A DNA stretch of 5,908 bases from an uncultured Mycoplasmatota bacterium. Lineage in GTDB: Bacteria; Bacillota_I; Bacilli_A; RF39; UBA660. Under the pieces are notes generated by a model. The model saw nothing but the letters and a program-made list of their open reading frames with translations, did not search any database and was not told the DNA's origin. Location of the stretch: assembly GCA_948470005.1 (NCBI GenBank), contig CAOKNI010000044.1:1-5908 (forward strand). Direction: 5' to 3'. This document shows positions 1 to 5,641 of this stretch, piece by piece (position 1 is the stretch's first letter; the number at the start of each line of letters is the position of its first letter). Both the position numbers and the translations under genes were made by a program.

Positions 1-134
1 TCCACTATAAGCTTACCGATATTCCAATAATTATTTAGAGTATCGTAATTATCTTCAAGATTTCTTCTCCTTTTATTTGTTTCATTTCTTTTAATATAAT
101 TCTCAATTTCAATGTAATAGTTTTCTTCTTTCAT
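1..134 (-). CDS. DUF1016/YhcG-type protein, N-terminal fragment (runs off the left edge)
   Basis: This is the first 44 codons of a minus-strand gene that continues past position 1. The start is the ATG at 134-132, preceded by the Shine-Dalgarno AAAGGA at 149-144 (9 nt spacing) and a good promoter. The visible protein is hydrophilic and helical and ends in YWNIGKLIV (residues 36-44). I recognise this as the 'YW-IG-LIV' signature of the DUF1016 N-terminal domain. In that family (E. coli YhcG and relatives, usually several hundred residues) the N-terminal domain precedes a PD-(D/E)XK-type nuclease domain, and the genes often lie in restriction-modification or other defence islands. The nuclease half is outside the window, so its presence and intactness are inferred. 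The 112-bp gap and separate promoter suggest it is not simply co-transcribed with the 140-residue gene upstream. Confidence 0.72.
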   Translation of the reverse strand, partial: MKEENYYIEIENYIKRNETNKRRRNLEDNYDTLNNYWNIGKLIV

Positions 135-157
135 ATAAAATATTCCTTTCAACAATC

Positions 158-186
158 AAGATACCATACAAAAAGACACAAGTCAA
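158..186 (-). promoter_or_regulatory. Promoter of the DUF1016-type gene
   Basis: On the minus strand the -35 box is TTGACT (186-181). A 17-nt spacer follows, then the -10 box TATCTT (163-158) with an upstream TG (extended -10). The predicted start of transcription is near 151, just before the Shine-Dalgarno at 149-144. Spacing and position fit a vegetative sigma-A promoter. Confidence 0.6.
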
Positions 187-188
187 AA

Positions 189-231
189 ACAGAATACATA
201 AAATCTGTCTAACTAAATGCACAAAATCTGT
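189..231. promoter_or_regulatory. ACAGA/TCTGT repeat cluster upstream of the DUF1016 promoter
   Basis: ACAGA (189-193) and TCTGT (204-208) form an inverted repeat with a 10-bp spacer, ending 3 bp from the -35 box. A direct copy of AAAATCTGT occurs at 200-208 and again at 223-231. The placement suits a regulator-binding site, but the units are short and lie in AT-rich DNA, so chance is possible. Confidence 0.25.
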
Positions 232-259
232 AAAAATAATAAAAAGTTATTTTTTTACA
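229..259 (-). terminator. Weak AT-rich hairpin at the 3' end of the 140-residue gene
   Basis: Read on the minus strand, TGTAAAAA (259-252) pairs with TTTTTACA (236-229), and AATAA pairs with TTATT further in. There is one bulged base and a 4-nt loop. The stop codon (249-247) lies within the stem. The stem is nearly all A-T and no separate U-tract follows, so terminator function is doubtful. Confidence 0.28.
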
Positions 260-669
260 CAATAAACATAGTGTATAGAAAGTATGCACATTAAAACATC
301 ATTAGTTAGTGTAAGTAAAGGTTTATCTTTATTAAATCTATATTGTTGTACTAATTCTAATAAAGTATTAATAGCATTACTATTTATAAAACCATCATTA
401 TAAAAAGTTTTTATTATTTTAAAAGCCAATTCATATTCTTCATTAGAACCTATTTTTTCTAGCATTTTATCATAGTCATTAATCTTTATTGTATTTTTCA
501 GATTTGTAAAAACTTTAAATAATGCACTATCAATAAGTTTAGACCTATTCACACTATCTTTTTCTAAAGTTTGTGCTTTATTATAAATTAATTCAATATA
601 ATTATAAACATAAGGTTCCCAACTAATATCAACAATATATTGATAGAGTTCCTGTTCTTTTGAATTCAT
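247..669 (-). CDS. Hypothetical protein, 140 residues, divergent from an XRE regulator
   Basis: I do not recognise this protein. The ATG at 669-667 is preceded by GAGGAA (683-678), a well-placed Shine-Dalgarno, and the frame stays open to TAA at 249-247. The product has no signal peptide and no convincing membrane segment. It looks helical, is rich in Lys, Asn, Ile and Tyr, and has two cysteines near the C-terminus (C128, C137). No catalytic motif or HTH is visible. Its promoter region is shared with the divergent XRE gene at 775, so the XRE protein is its most likely regulator. The DUF1016-type gene lies downstream on the same strand. It could be an accessory or defence-associated protein or a phage remnant, but nothing in the sequence decides this. 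Confidence 0.7.
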   Translation of the reverse strand: MNSKEQELYQYIVDISWEPYVYNYIELIYNKAQTLEKDSVNRSKLIDSALFKVFTNLKNTIKINDYDKMLEKIGSNEEYELAFKIIKTFYNDGFINSNAINTLLELVQQYRFNKDKPLLTLTNDVLMCILSIHYVYCVKK

Positions 670-690
670 TAAAGTATTTCCTCTTTTCTA

Positions 691-720
691 AGATTAGCAA
701 GTTCTTTGAGTTTAACTCAA
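691..720 (-). promoter_or_regulatory. Candidate promoter of the 140-residue gene
   Basis: On the minus strand, TTGAGT (720-715) is followed by an 18-nt spacer and TAATCT (696-691), with an upstream TG at 699-698 (extended -10). This would start the transcript near 684, almost at the Shine-Dalgarno, giving a very short leader. An alternative is the perfect TATAAT at 732-727, which lacks a good -35 box but would give a leader of about 50 nt. The sequence alone does not settle which is used. Confidence 0.4.
706..720. promoter_or_regulatory. Perfect 15-bp palindrome, candidate XRE operator
   Basis: TTGAGTT-T-AACTCAA is a perfect inverted repeat of 7 bp around one central base. Each half reads TTGAGT, so the element supplies a -35-like hexamer on both strands. 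It lies midway between the start of the 140-residue gene (669) and the regulator's ATG (775). Small XRE regulators commonly bind palindromes of this size as dimers and repress their own promoter. Binding here is inferred. Confidence 0.5.
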
Positions 721-734
721 TGGAGTATTATAAA
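706..734 (+). promoter_or_regulatory. Promoter of the first XRE regulator
   Basis: TTGAGT (706-711) is followed by a 17-bp spacer and TATAAA (729-734). Transcription would start near 741, about 34 nt ahead of the ATG at 775. The -35 box is the left half of the 15-bp palindrome, so a protein bound there would block RNA polymerase. Confidence 0.55.
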
Positions 735-739
735 AGAAA

Positions 740-776
740 ATTGTACCATATTATTAGTATTGGTGGTTGGTACAAT
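740..776 (+). promoter_or_regulatory. Inverted repeat in the XRE leader that covers the start codon
   Basis: ATTGTACCA (740-748) and TGGTACAAT (768-776) are perfect 9-bp inverted repeats separated by 19 nt. The right arm includes the first two bases of the ATG at 775-777, and the loop holds the Shine-Dalgarno GGTGG (762-766). The left arm begins at the predicted transcript start. As RNA it would form a 5'-terminal hairpin hiding the start codon. As DNA it could be a second, widely spaced operator. Confidence 0.45.
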
Positions 777-1026
777 GACTCTAAAAGAAGTTTTTGGAAA
801 AAATATGCGTTACTATCGCTATAAGAAAGGTTTAACTCAAGAAAAATTCGCTGAAAAAGTTGATTTAAATTCTTCCTACATAAGTGAAATAGAAAGTGGA
901 AAATATGGTCCAAAATTTGAAAAAATAGAACTTATTTCCAAAGTATTAGAAATCGAACCTCATATTCTTTTCCAAGAAACAAAAAATACTCACAAACAAT
1001 TACCTAATAGAGTTGATATGAAGTAA
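775..1026 (+). CDS. XRE-family helix-turn-helix transcriptional regulator (83 residues)
   Basis: This is a small DNA-binding protein of the XRE / Cro-CI class. The HTH domain covers about residues 6-67. The motif runs from LTQEKFAEKV (about 20-29) through the recognition helix SSYISEIESGK (33-43), ending in the usual amphipathic helices up to PHILF. There is no partner domain, only a short polar tail. I start it at the ATG at 775 because GGTGG (762-766) lies 8 nt ahead. The open frame reaches back to a TTG at 706, but those bases are the -35 box and palindrome, and the extra residues do not resemble an HTH protein. It probably represses its own gene and the divergent 140-residue gene. The protein also resembles restriction-modification controller (C) proteins in size, but no methyltransferase is nearby. 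Confidence 0.85.
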   Translation: MTLKEVFGKNMRYYRYKKGLTQEKFAEKVDLNSSYISEIESGKYGPKFEKIELISKVLEIEPHILFQETKNTHKQLPNRVDMK

Positions 1027-1046
1027 CTTACATAGTTGCTTTTTCT
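1021..1046 (+). terminator. Intrinsic terminator overlapping the XRE stop codon
   Basis: AAGTAACT (1021-1028) pairs with AGTTGCTT (1034-1041) over 8 bp with one G-U pair. The loop is 5 nt and TTTC follows (a run of five T in all, 1040-1044). The last codon and the TAA at 1024-1026 form the left arm. The stem is modest in strength but the architecture is standard. Confidence 0.5.
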
Positions 1047-1172
1047 ATTACTAATCTAAAAATATTATACCACATTAGAATAATTTAAGGTAAGCTTTTA
1101 TTGTTAATAATGTCTTTGAACTAAGTACATATTTTTTTAGACTTTTTACAGATAATATATATAGGTGATTTT

Positions 1173-1418
1173 ATGAACTATAACAAAAATAGTGATGATT
1201 ATTGTTATTATGTTGCTAGAGTAAATATAAAAAAGTATAGAAATCTAGCCAATATTACATCACAAGAATTAGCAGATAGAAGTGGATTTTCGCATCAATT
1301 TATTAGAAATTTAGAATCCCTAAAAATGGTAGTAAGACCTCGTCTAGATAGTTTAAGTAGAATTGCTAAAGCACTTAATATAGATTTAAAACAATTATTT
1401 GATGATATAGAAAAATAA
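1173..1418 (+). CDS. Second XRE-family helix-turn-helix protein (81 residues)
   Basis: This is a stand-alone HTH protein of the XRE class. A short Tyr- and Asn-rich N-terminus is followed by the domain from about residue 16 to 78. SQELADRSGFS (30-40) forms the first HTH helix and turn, and HQFIRNLESL (41-50) the recognition helix. LDSLSRIAKALNIDLKQLF (58-76) is the classic C-terminal half. AGGTGA (1163-1168) lies 4 nt before the ATG. The gene is 146 bp downstream of the first XRE gene, on the same strand but beyond a terminator. No convincing promoter is visible in the gap, so it may depend on readthrough or a weak promoter. The recognition helix differs from that of the first regulator, so the two probably bind different sites. 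Its target is unknown. Confidence 0.82.
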   Translation: MNYNKNSDDYCYYVARVNIKKYRNLANITSQELADRSGFSHQFIRNLESLKMVVRPRLDSLSRIAKALNIDLKQLFDDIEK

Positions 1419-1455
1419 TAATTATCTACATTTTTTACCTATATCATATATAAAT

Positions 1456-1492
1456 AAAAAAGGTTAGTAACTATAAAATTACTAACTTTTTT
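1456..1492. terminator. Bidirectional terminator between convergent genes
   Basis: AAAAAAGGTTAGTAA (1456-1470) and TTACTAACTTTTTT (1479-1492) form a long stem: 8 perfect base pairs, one G-T, then an A/T run, with an 8-nt loop. The T-run (plus) and A-run (minus) let it terminate both the second XRE gene and the glycosyltransferase gene. The glycosyltransferase stop codon and last three sense codons are part of the stem. Confidence 0.85.
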
Positions 1493-2702
1493 CATTCCAT
1501 CTTCTTGAATGTTCAACCTTTTCCCAACTAACTTCTTTTTTAAATAATGCTCTTATAGCACAAGGAACATAAGTAACAAAGAATAGGGGGCTAAATAAAC
1601 AAGTTTTTACTTTCATACTTTTATTTAAGTTTATATTTTTATCTTTATAAATAACAAAGAAGGTCATCATTGAAAATAAGAAATAAGCTAAGAAAAATAT
1701 TAAAAAGATTTTAAATAAAGACCATAATATAAATTTATGTAAAACTATATTAATTATTTGTTGTACTATATAAAGAATTGCTCCTACTATCATTAAAATA
1801 TAAGGTTTCATACCAGTTATTTCAGTAATTAAAGAACCAAAGTTAGGATTATTATTTAGAACTTTTTTAAACTTAGGAATATATTCTTTTCTAACATTAA
1901 AATAACCTTTAATCCAGCGAACTCTTTGATTTATAGTGTTTTTGTATTTAATAGGCTGTTCATCATAAAATATTGCTTTTTTATTATAAGTACTAGTAAG
2001 ACTATTTAAAATAGAATATAAAGTAAGTTCATAATCTTCTGTTAAAGAGTGAAAAGGAAAATCATTCCATTTTTTTATTAGATCACCCGCTATGAATAAA
2101 CCAGTACCAGAGAGAGTAACATTTCTAGATTGTTTACTTTTCGTTTCATTTCCATTAGAATTTAAAAATTGAAAAGTAATGCCAGAACAAGCACTAATAA
2201 TAGAATCATTCCCATTTTTTAGATTTCTATAACTAGTAACAATATCGTATCCATCCATATAAGAATTATTCATTTCTTTAACAAAATCTTTATCTAATAC
2301 ATTATCAGCATCACATATAAAATATGCATCATAATAAATATTTTTTGAAATAAGGTCTTTAACTATTTCTTGAAGAGCATAACCTTTACTTTTTAAATTT
2401 AGATTTTTTCTTATAAAAATACTAGCGCCATATTTTTTAGCAATAGAAATAGTAGGGTCATTACTAGATTCAACTATGATATAAACATTTTCCATATTTA
2501 TTTTAAAAGATTGTTTTGAAATACTTATAAGTAAATCTTCAATAACTTTTGATTCATCACGCGCAGGAATTAGGAAACAAATATTTTCCATTTCTGGTCT
2601 TTTTATTTTAGGAAAATTTTTATTAAACCTAGCTAAAAAAGCAGTACTAAAAATCCATAACAAACCAAGAATAATAAGAAAAACACTAACAACTTCAAAC
2701 AT
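1482..2702 (-). CDS. Membrane-bound family 2 glycosyltransferase (406 residues)
   Basis: This is a processive-type GT2 enzyme with a catalytic domain on the inner face of the membrane. One N-terminal membrane segment (about residues 2-24) is followed by the GT-A domain (about 38-275) and three or four C-terminal membrane segments (about 300-385). Catalytic signatures are visible: DAD (131-133, metal and nucleotide-sugar binding), SGTG (198-201), TED (221-223, catalytic base region) and QRVRW (259-263, the QxxRW motif). These place it with cellulose synthase / hyaluronan synthase / PgaC-like enzymes. The sugar and acceptor cannot be read from the sequence. The frame extends to a TTG at 2717, but I start at the ATG at 2702-2700 because GAGGA (2715-2711) lies 8 nt upstream. 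That Shine-Dalgarno is inside the end of the preceding gene, so the two are probably translationally coupled. The gene ends inside a terminator stem. Confidence 0.88.
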   Translation of the reverse strand: MFEVVSVFLIILGLLWIFSTAFLARFNKNFPKIKRPEMENICFLIPARDESKVIEDLLISISKQSFKINMENVYIIVESSNDPTISIAKKYGASIFIRKNLNLKSKGYALQEIVKDLISKNIYYDAYFICDADNVLDKDFVKEMNNSYMDGYDIVTSYRNLKNGNDSIISACSGITFQFLNSNGNETKSKQSRNVTLSGTGLFIAGDLIKKWNDFPFHSLTEDYELTLYSILNSLTSTYNKKAIFYDEQPIKYKNTINQRVRWIKGYFNVRKEYIPKFKKVLNNNPNFGSLITEITGMKPYILMIVGAILYIVQQIINIVLHKFILWSLFKIFLIFFLAYFLFSMMTFFVIYKDKNINLNKSMKVKTCLFSPLFFVTYVPCAIRALFKKEVSWEKVEHSRRWNEKS

Positions 2703-2706
2703 AATA

Positions 2707-3402
2707 CTAATCCTCAAAACTCATATTAACATATATCTTTTTTAAAAATTCATCTGTATAAACTTTATCATAAAATTCACCAATAAAAGTTAGAGGTTCA
2801 TATCCTTTATGACGTAAAACTTGTCTTGCAAGTGCAGTAAAAGAAATAAGCATATCGATACTTAAAAAAATAACAAAAAACTTAACTAATAAATCGCCAA
2901 TTTTTTTAGGAATAGACTCTATTTTTTTAGATACCCAAGGAAGAACAAAGTGAATTAAAAGCATCATCGCAAATCCCCAGAATATCATATAAGAAATTGA
3001 AGTACGACCATTAATATTAAGTATTTGGTCGCTATAATCCCAAGATTTAGCGCCCAAGACAAATTCTAATAAAAAGCTTGCAACATATTCAATTAAACCA
3101 CCAAGTATTGCTCCGTAAATAAAAGTTTTATAAGGATGTCTTTTTTTTCTACCTAAAATAATCACTATTATCACAATACCAAAACCATATAAAGGATTAA
3201 AAGGTCCGTAAATTACACCACGATGGTCTCGCAAACTAAAAGTACCATATTTAATTAAACGTTTAACAATACCAAGAACATTTTCCCAAACAACACCAAG
3301 AAAACTTCCTAAAGTAAAGAGAAGTACTAATTTAGAGAAACAAAGTCCTTTAGCAAAAGGTTTATTATCACTATAAATCCAATTTTTAATTTTATTAATC
3401 AT
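2707..3402 (-). CDS. CmpB-like (PF06541) integral membrane protein (231 residues)
   Basis: This is a membrane protein with about five transmembrane segments (about residues 21-40, 72-84, 93-115, 135-158 and 172-193). Conserved blocks match the PF06541 family, often labelled 'putative ABC transporter permease': GVVWE (36-40), RGVIYGPFNPLYGFG (61-75), EY with a later E (105-113), KSWDYS (119-124) and NINGRTS (129-135). The family's transport role is a database label rather than an established function, and no ATPase or binding protein is nearby. AAGGAT lies 8 nt before the ATG at 3402-3400, and a good promoter lies upstream. The gene is first in an operon with the glycosyltransferase, which starts 4 bp after its TAG. 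A shared role in envelope glycan assembly or export is plausible but inferred. Confidence 0.82.
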   Translation of the reverse strand: MINKIKNWIYSDNKPFAKGLCFSKLVLLFTLGSFLGVVWENVLGIVKRLIKYGTFSLRDHRGVIYGPFNPLYGFGIVIIVIILGRKKRHPYKTFIYGAILGGLIEYVASFLLEFVLGAKSWDYSDQILNINGRTSISYMIFWGFAMMLLIHFVLPWVSKKIESIPKKIGDLLVKFFVIFLSIDMLISFTALARQVLRHKGYEPLTFIGEFYDKVYTDEFLKKIYVNMSFED

Positions 3403-3423
3403 AATAATCTATCCTTATAATCA

Positions 3424-3452
3424 ATTATAACAATAATAAAAGAAATAGTAAA
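3424..3452 (-). promoter_or_regulatory. Promoter of the CmpB-like / glycosyltransferase operon
   Basis: On the minus strand TTTACT (3452-3447) is followed by 17 nt and a perfect TATAAT (3429-3424), with TG one base upstream (extended -10). Transcription would begin near 3417, about 15 nt ahead of the ATG. The rest of the 138-bp gap is featureless AT-rich DNA apart from the terminator of the MATE gene. Confidence 0.65.
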
Positions 3453-3521
3453 TTAAAAAAACATAACTATAATAAGCAAAATTAAAAATCTGAAATAAAA
3501 AAGTAAAATAAAAGGATTTAA

Positions 3522-3558
3522 ATAATAAAAAAATATGAACTTATTTATTCATATTTTT
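3522..3558 (-). terminator. Intrinsic terminator of the MATE-kinase gene, with the stop codon in its loop
   Basis: On the minus strand AAAAATATGAA (3558-3548) pairs perfectly with TTCATATTTTT (3539-3529) over 11 bp. The 8-nt loop contains the TAA stop (3543-3541), and TTATTATT follows. The stem is A-T rich but long and perfect. Confidence 0.7.
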
Positions 3559-5517
3559 AACATATTCGACAATAACATCAGCAGTTTTTTGAGGACCAAT
3601 TATAGAATTAATACATAAATCATAATTATCAACATCTCCCCAAGTTTTATTTGAAATAGAGTGATAATAATTAGAACGAGCTTTATCAGACTTTTTAATA
3701 CTTTTAGAAGCTTGTTCTTTTGTATCACCATACATTTCCATTACTTTAGAAATTCTATAATCATTATCAGCATAAATAAAAATATTAATTACATTATCAT
3801 ATTTACGAGTAACATAATCAGCAGCACGACCTACAATTACACAAGAACCATTATCAGCAATTTTTTTAATAATTTTATCTTGAGCTTTAATAGCTTCTTT
3901 AACAGGAGTTGTACTAACATATAAATCATACATAAATTTAGGTGCATTTTCATTTAATTCAGAGACATATTCTTTAGATAAACCAGATTCTTCAGCCGCA
4001 AGTGCCGTAAGTTCTTTATAATAATAAGGAATATTAAGTTTTTTAGCTACTAATTCACCAATATATTTTCCTTGGCTACCATGTTGTCTACTAATTGTAA
4101 TTATAACACCAGGCTTACTAGGTTTTATTACAGCTTTAGAAGTTTCCATATCTTTCGCATCATCTAAAGATTTAAAGAATGATACTAAAGCAGGAATAGT
4201 AACAATTAAACCAATTATATCAGCGATAGGTGCAGCCCATAAAACGCCTTTAATACCCATAAATTTTGGTAGTATTAAAGCTAAAGGAGCAAAGCACACT
4301 AAATCACGAGTTAAAGAAACAACAATAGCTTTTACAGGTTTTCCCACCGCTTGAAAAAATATCGAAGTCATTTTTACAAAGCAAGTTAGAGTAACTAAAG
4401 AAAGAAATATTCTAAAACATAGTTCTGCAAATTCATTATATAAGGCTGATTCAGAACCAAATATATTAATAACTAGCATAGGGCATATTTGAAATATTAA
4501 GGTAGCAACAATTCCTACAAGAATAGTAAGACGAGCTATAATTTTATAAGTTTCTTTTACCCTAGACATTTTTTTAGCACCATAATTATAACCTAATATT
4601 GGTTGTCCACCAACAATTATACCAACTACGATATTTATAACAATCGAAAATACTTTCATAGTAATACCTAAAGATGCAATTGGAATATCAGGGCCATACT
4701 TACTAGAAGCGCCATATTTAACTAACATTAAATTACAAACTAAGCTAATAACAACGATAGCCATTTGAGTAATAAAAGTTGAAATACCAAGTTTAATAAC
4801 ATTATTAAATACTTTAAAATCTAATTTAAAACTACTAAGAGATATTTTAAAAGTTTTAGATTTAAAAATATAACTAAAAGCGATAATAAATGAGAAAACT
4901 TGTCCAATAATAGTTGCCCAAGCAGCGCCCTTAATTCCCATATCAAAGCCAAAAATAAAAATAGGATCAAGAATAATATTAATAATCGCACCACTAAGAG
5001 TAGCTATCATTGTATATTTAGGACTACCATCAGCCCTAATAACACTAGTAAAAGCATTAGTAAGCATATATAAAGGTGTAAAAGCTAAAATAATAGTAAA
5101 ATAATCTTTAGCATACCCTATACTAGCCTCACTAGCGCCAAACATAAATAAAATATTATCCATAAATATAAAACAAATAAGGACAAATATTATACTAATA
5201 ATAAAAGTTACAAGTAAACTATTTCCAATCGCTTTATGAGCATTTTCTGTATCTTTTCTACCTTGACATAAGCTAAGGTAAGCTGCAGAACCATCACCAA
5301 AACACCAAGCAAAAGCCATTGAAATAATAGTAAGAGGAAATACCACAGTAGTCGCTGCATTTCCTAGATAACCGAGGCTACTATTACCTATAAATATTTG
5401 GTCTACAATATTATATAAAGCACTAATTAGTAAAGATAAAATACAAGGAATAGAAAACTTTAAGAGTAATTTAGATATTTTTTCTTCGCCTAAAAATTTA
5501 TTACTTTCATTTTTCAT
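3541..5517 (-). CDS. MATE-family efflux transporter fused to a cytidylate-kinase-like domain (658 residues)
   Basis: Residues about 12-445 form a complete MATE transporter with about 12 membrane segments in two halves. MATE family members export drugs or metabolites using Na+ or H+ gradients. A polar linker (about 447-468) leads to a cytosolic domain (470-656) resembling the cytidylate-kinase-like family (PF13189). It contains a P-loop-like SRQHGSQGK (476-484), GSCVIVGRAADYV (557-569), an Arg-containing segment near 587-592, and a C-terminal block with YY (617-618), TWGD (625-628) and YDLCINS (632-638). MATE proteins usually end near 450 residues, so the extra 190 are a true domain addition, and the frame is open with no sign of a join error. 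The start is the ATG at 5517-5515, with AAGGAG (5532-5527) 9 nt upstream. The gene is a separate transcription unit with its own promoter, leader hairpin and terminator. Transport substrate and kinase substrate are unknown. Confidence 0.88.
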   Translation of the reverse strand: MKNESNKFLGEEKISKLLLKFSIPCILSLLISALYNIVDQIFIGNSSLGYLGNAATTVVFPLTIISMAFAWCFGDGSAAYLSLCQGRKDTENAHKAIGNSLLVTFIISIIFVLICFIFMDNILFMFGASEASIGYAKDYFTIILAFTPLYMLTNAFTSVIRADGSPKYTMIATLSGAIINIILDPIFIFGFDMGIKGAAWATIIGQVFSFIIAFSYIFKSKTFKISLSSFKLDFKVFNNVIKLGISTFITQMAIVVISLVCNLMLVKYGASSKYGPDIPIASLGITMKVFSIVINIVVGIIVGGQPILGYNYGAKKMSRVKETYKIIARLTILVGIVATLIFQICPMLVINIFGSESALYNEFAELCFRIFLSLVTLTCFVKMTSIFFQAVGKPVKAIVVSLTRDLVCFAPLALILPKFMGIKGVLWAAPIADIIGLIVTIPALVSFFKSLDDAKDMETSKAVIKPSKPGVIITISRQHGSQGKYIGELVAKKLNIPYYYKELTALAAEESGLSKEYVSELNENAPKFMYDLYVSTTPVKEAIKAQDKIIKKIADNGSCVIVGRAADYVTRKYDNVINIFIYADNDYRISKVMEMYGDTKEQASKSIKKSDKARSNYYHSISNKTWGDVDNYDLCINSIIGPQKTADVIVEYVKNMNK

Positions 5518-5540
5518 AACAACACACTCCTTTAAATTTA

Positions 5541-5581
5541 GACAAAAATAAGAGGCGTGAGACTAATAATAGCCTACGCCT
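5541..5581 (-). terminator. Terminator hairpin in the leader of the MATE-kinase gene (possible attenuator)
   Basis: On the minus strand AGGCGT (5581-5576) pairs with ACGCCT (5558-5553). Continuing inward, AGGCT (5575-5571) pairs with AGTCT (5564-5560), with one bulged C and the loop ATTATT. CTTATTTTTG follows (5552-5543). It is the most GC-rich stem in the window and is followed by a U-tract, as an intrinsic terminator requires. It lies between the predicted promoter (5629-5601) and the MATE start codon, so it would terminate the gene's own transcript unless relieved. It could also stop readthrough from the zinc-ribbon gene upstream. Confidence 0.72.
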
Positions 5582-5600
5582 TAAAAGCTTTGACTTAAAC

Positions 5601-5629
5601 ATTTTAAAGTAAAAAATAAAAAAAGTCAA
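5601..5629 (-). promoter_or_regulatory. Promoter upstream of the MATE-kinase leader
   Basis: On the minus strand TTGACT (5629-5624) is followed by exactly 17 nt and TAAAAT (5606-5601). Transcription would start near 5594, leaving about 13 nt before the leader hairpin and about 77 nt of leader before the ATG at 5517. Confidence 0.65.
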
Positions 5630-5641
5630 CACTGAAATTTT

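Noticed and set aside
706..774. TTG start that would lengthen the first XRE protein by 23 residues
   Set aside because: The extension covers the predicted promoter, palindrome and leader, has no Shine-Dalgarno, and its hydrophobic sequence does not fit an HTH protein. The ATG at 775 has GGTGG 8 nt upstream.
831..840. Second copy of TTTAACTCAA, half of the palindrome, within the first XRE gene
   Set aside because: It encodes the ordinary Leu-Thr-Gln of the HTH motif and has no matching second half, so coincidence of codons is the simpler reading.
728..913. Minus-strand open frame opposite the first XRE gene
   Set aside because: It is antisense to a clear HTH coding region and runs into the promoter. 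It resembles no protein family.
775..1418. Restriction-modification controller proteins
   Set aside because: Both XRE proteins have a suitable size, but no methyltransferase or endonuclease of a type II system is in the window.
2703..2717. TTG start at 2717 for the glycosyltransferase
   Set aside because: It would overlap the upstream gene, and its bases include the GAGGA Shine-Dalgarno that serves the ATG at 2702.
3661..3924. Plus-strand open frame opposite the kinase domain
   Set aside because: Its composition (Ile, Asn, Phe, Thr, Ser repeats) is what the complement of an AT-rich coding region gives, and it lies inside a well-supported gene.
5507..5602. A 31-codon minus-strand frame across the MATE leader, as a possible leader peptide
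   Set aside because: Its ATG overlaps the -10 box, so it would lie upstream of the transcript start, and it has no Shine-Dalgarno.
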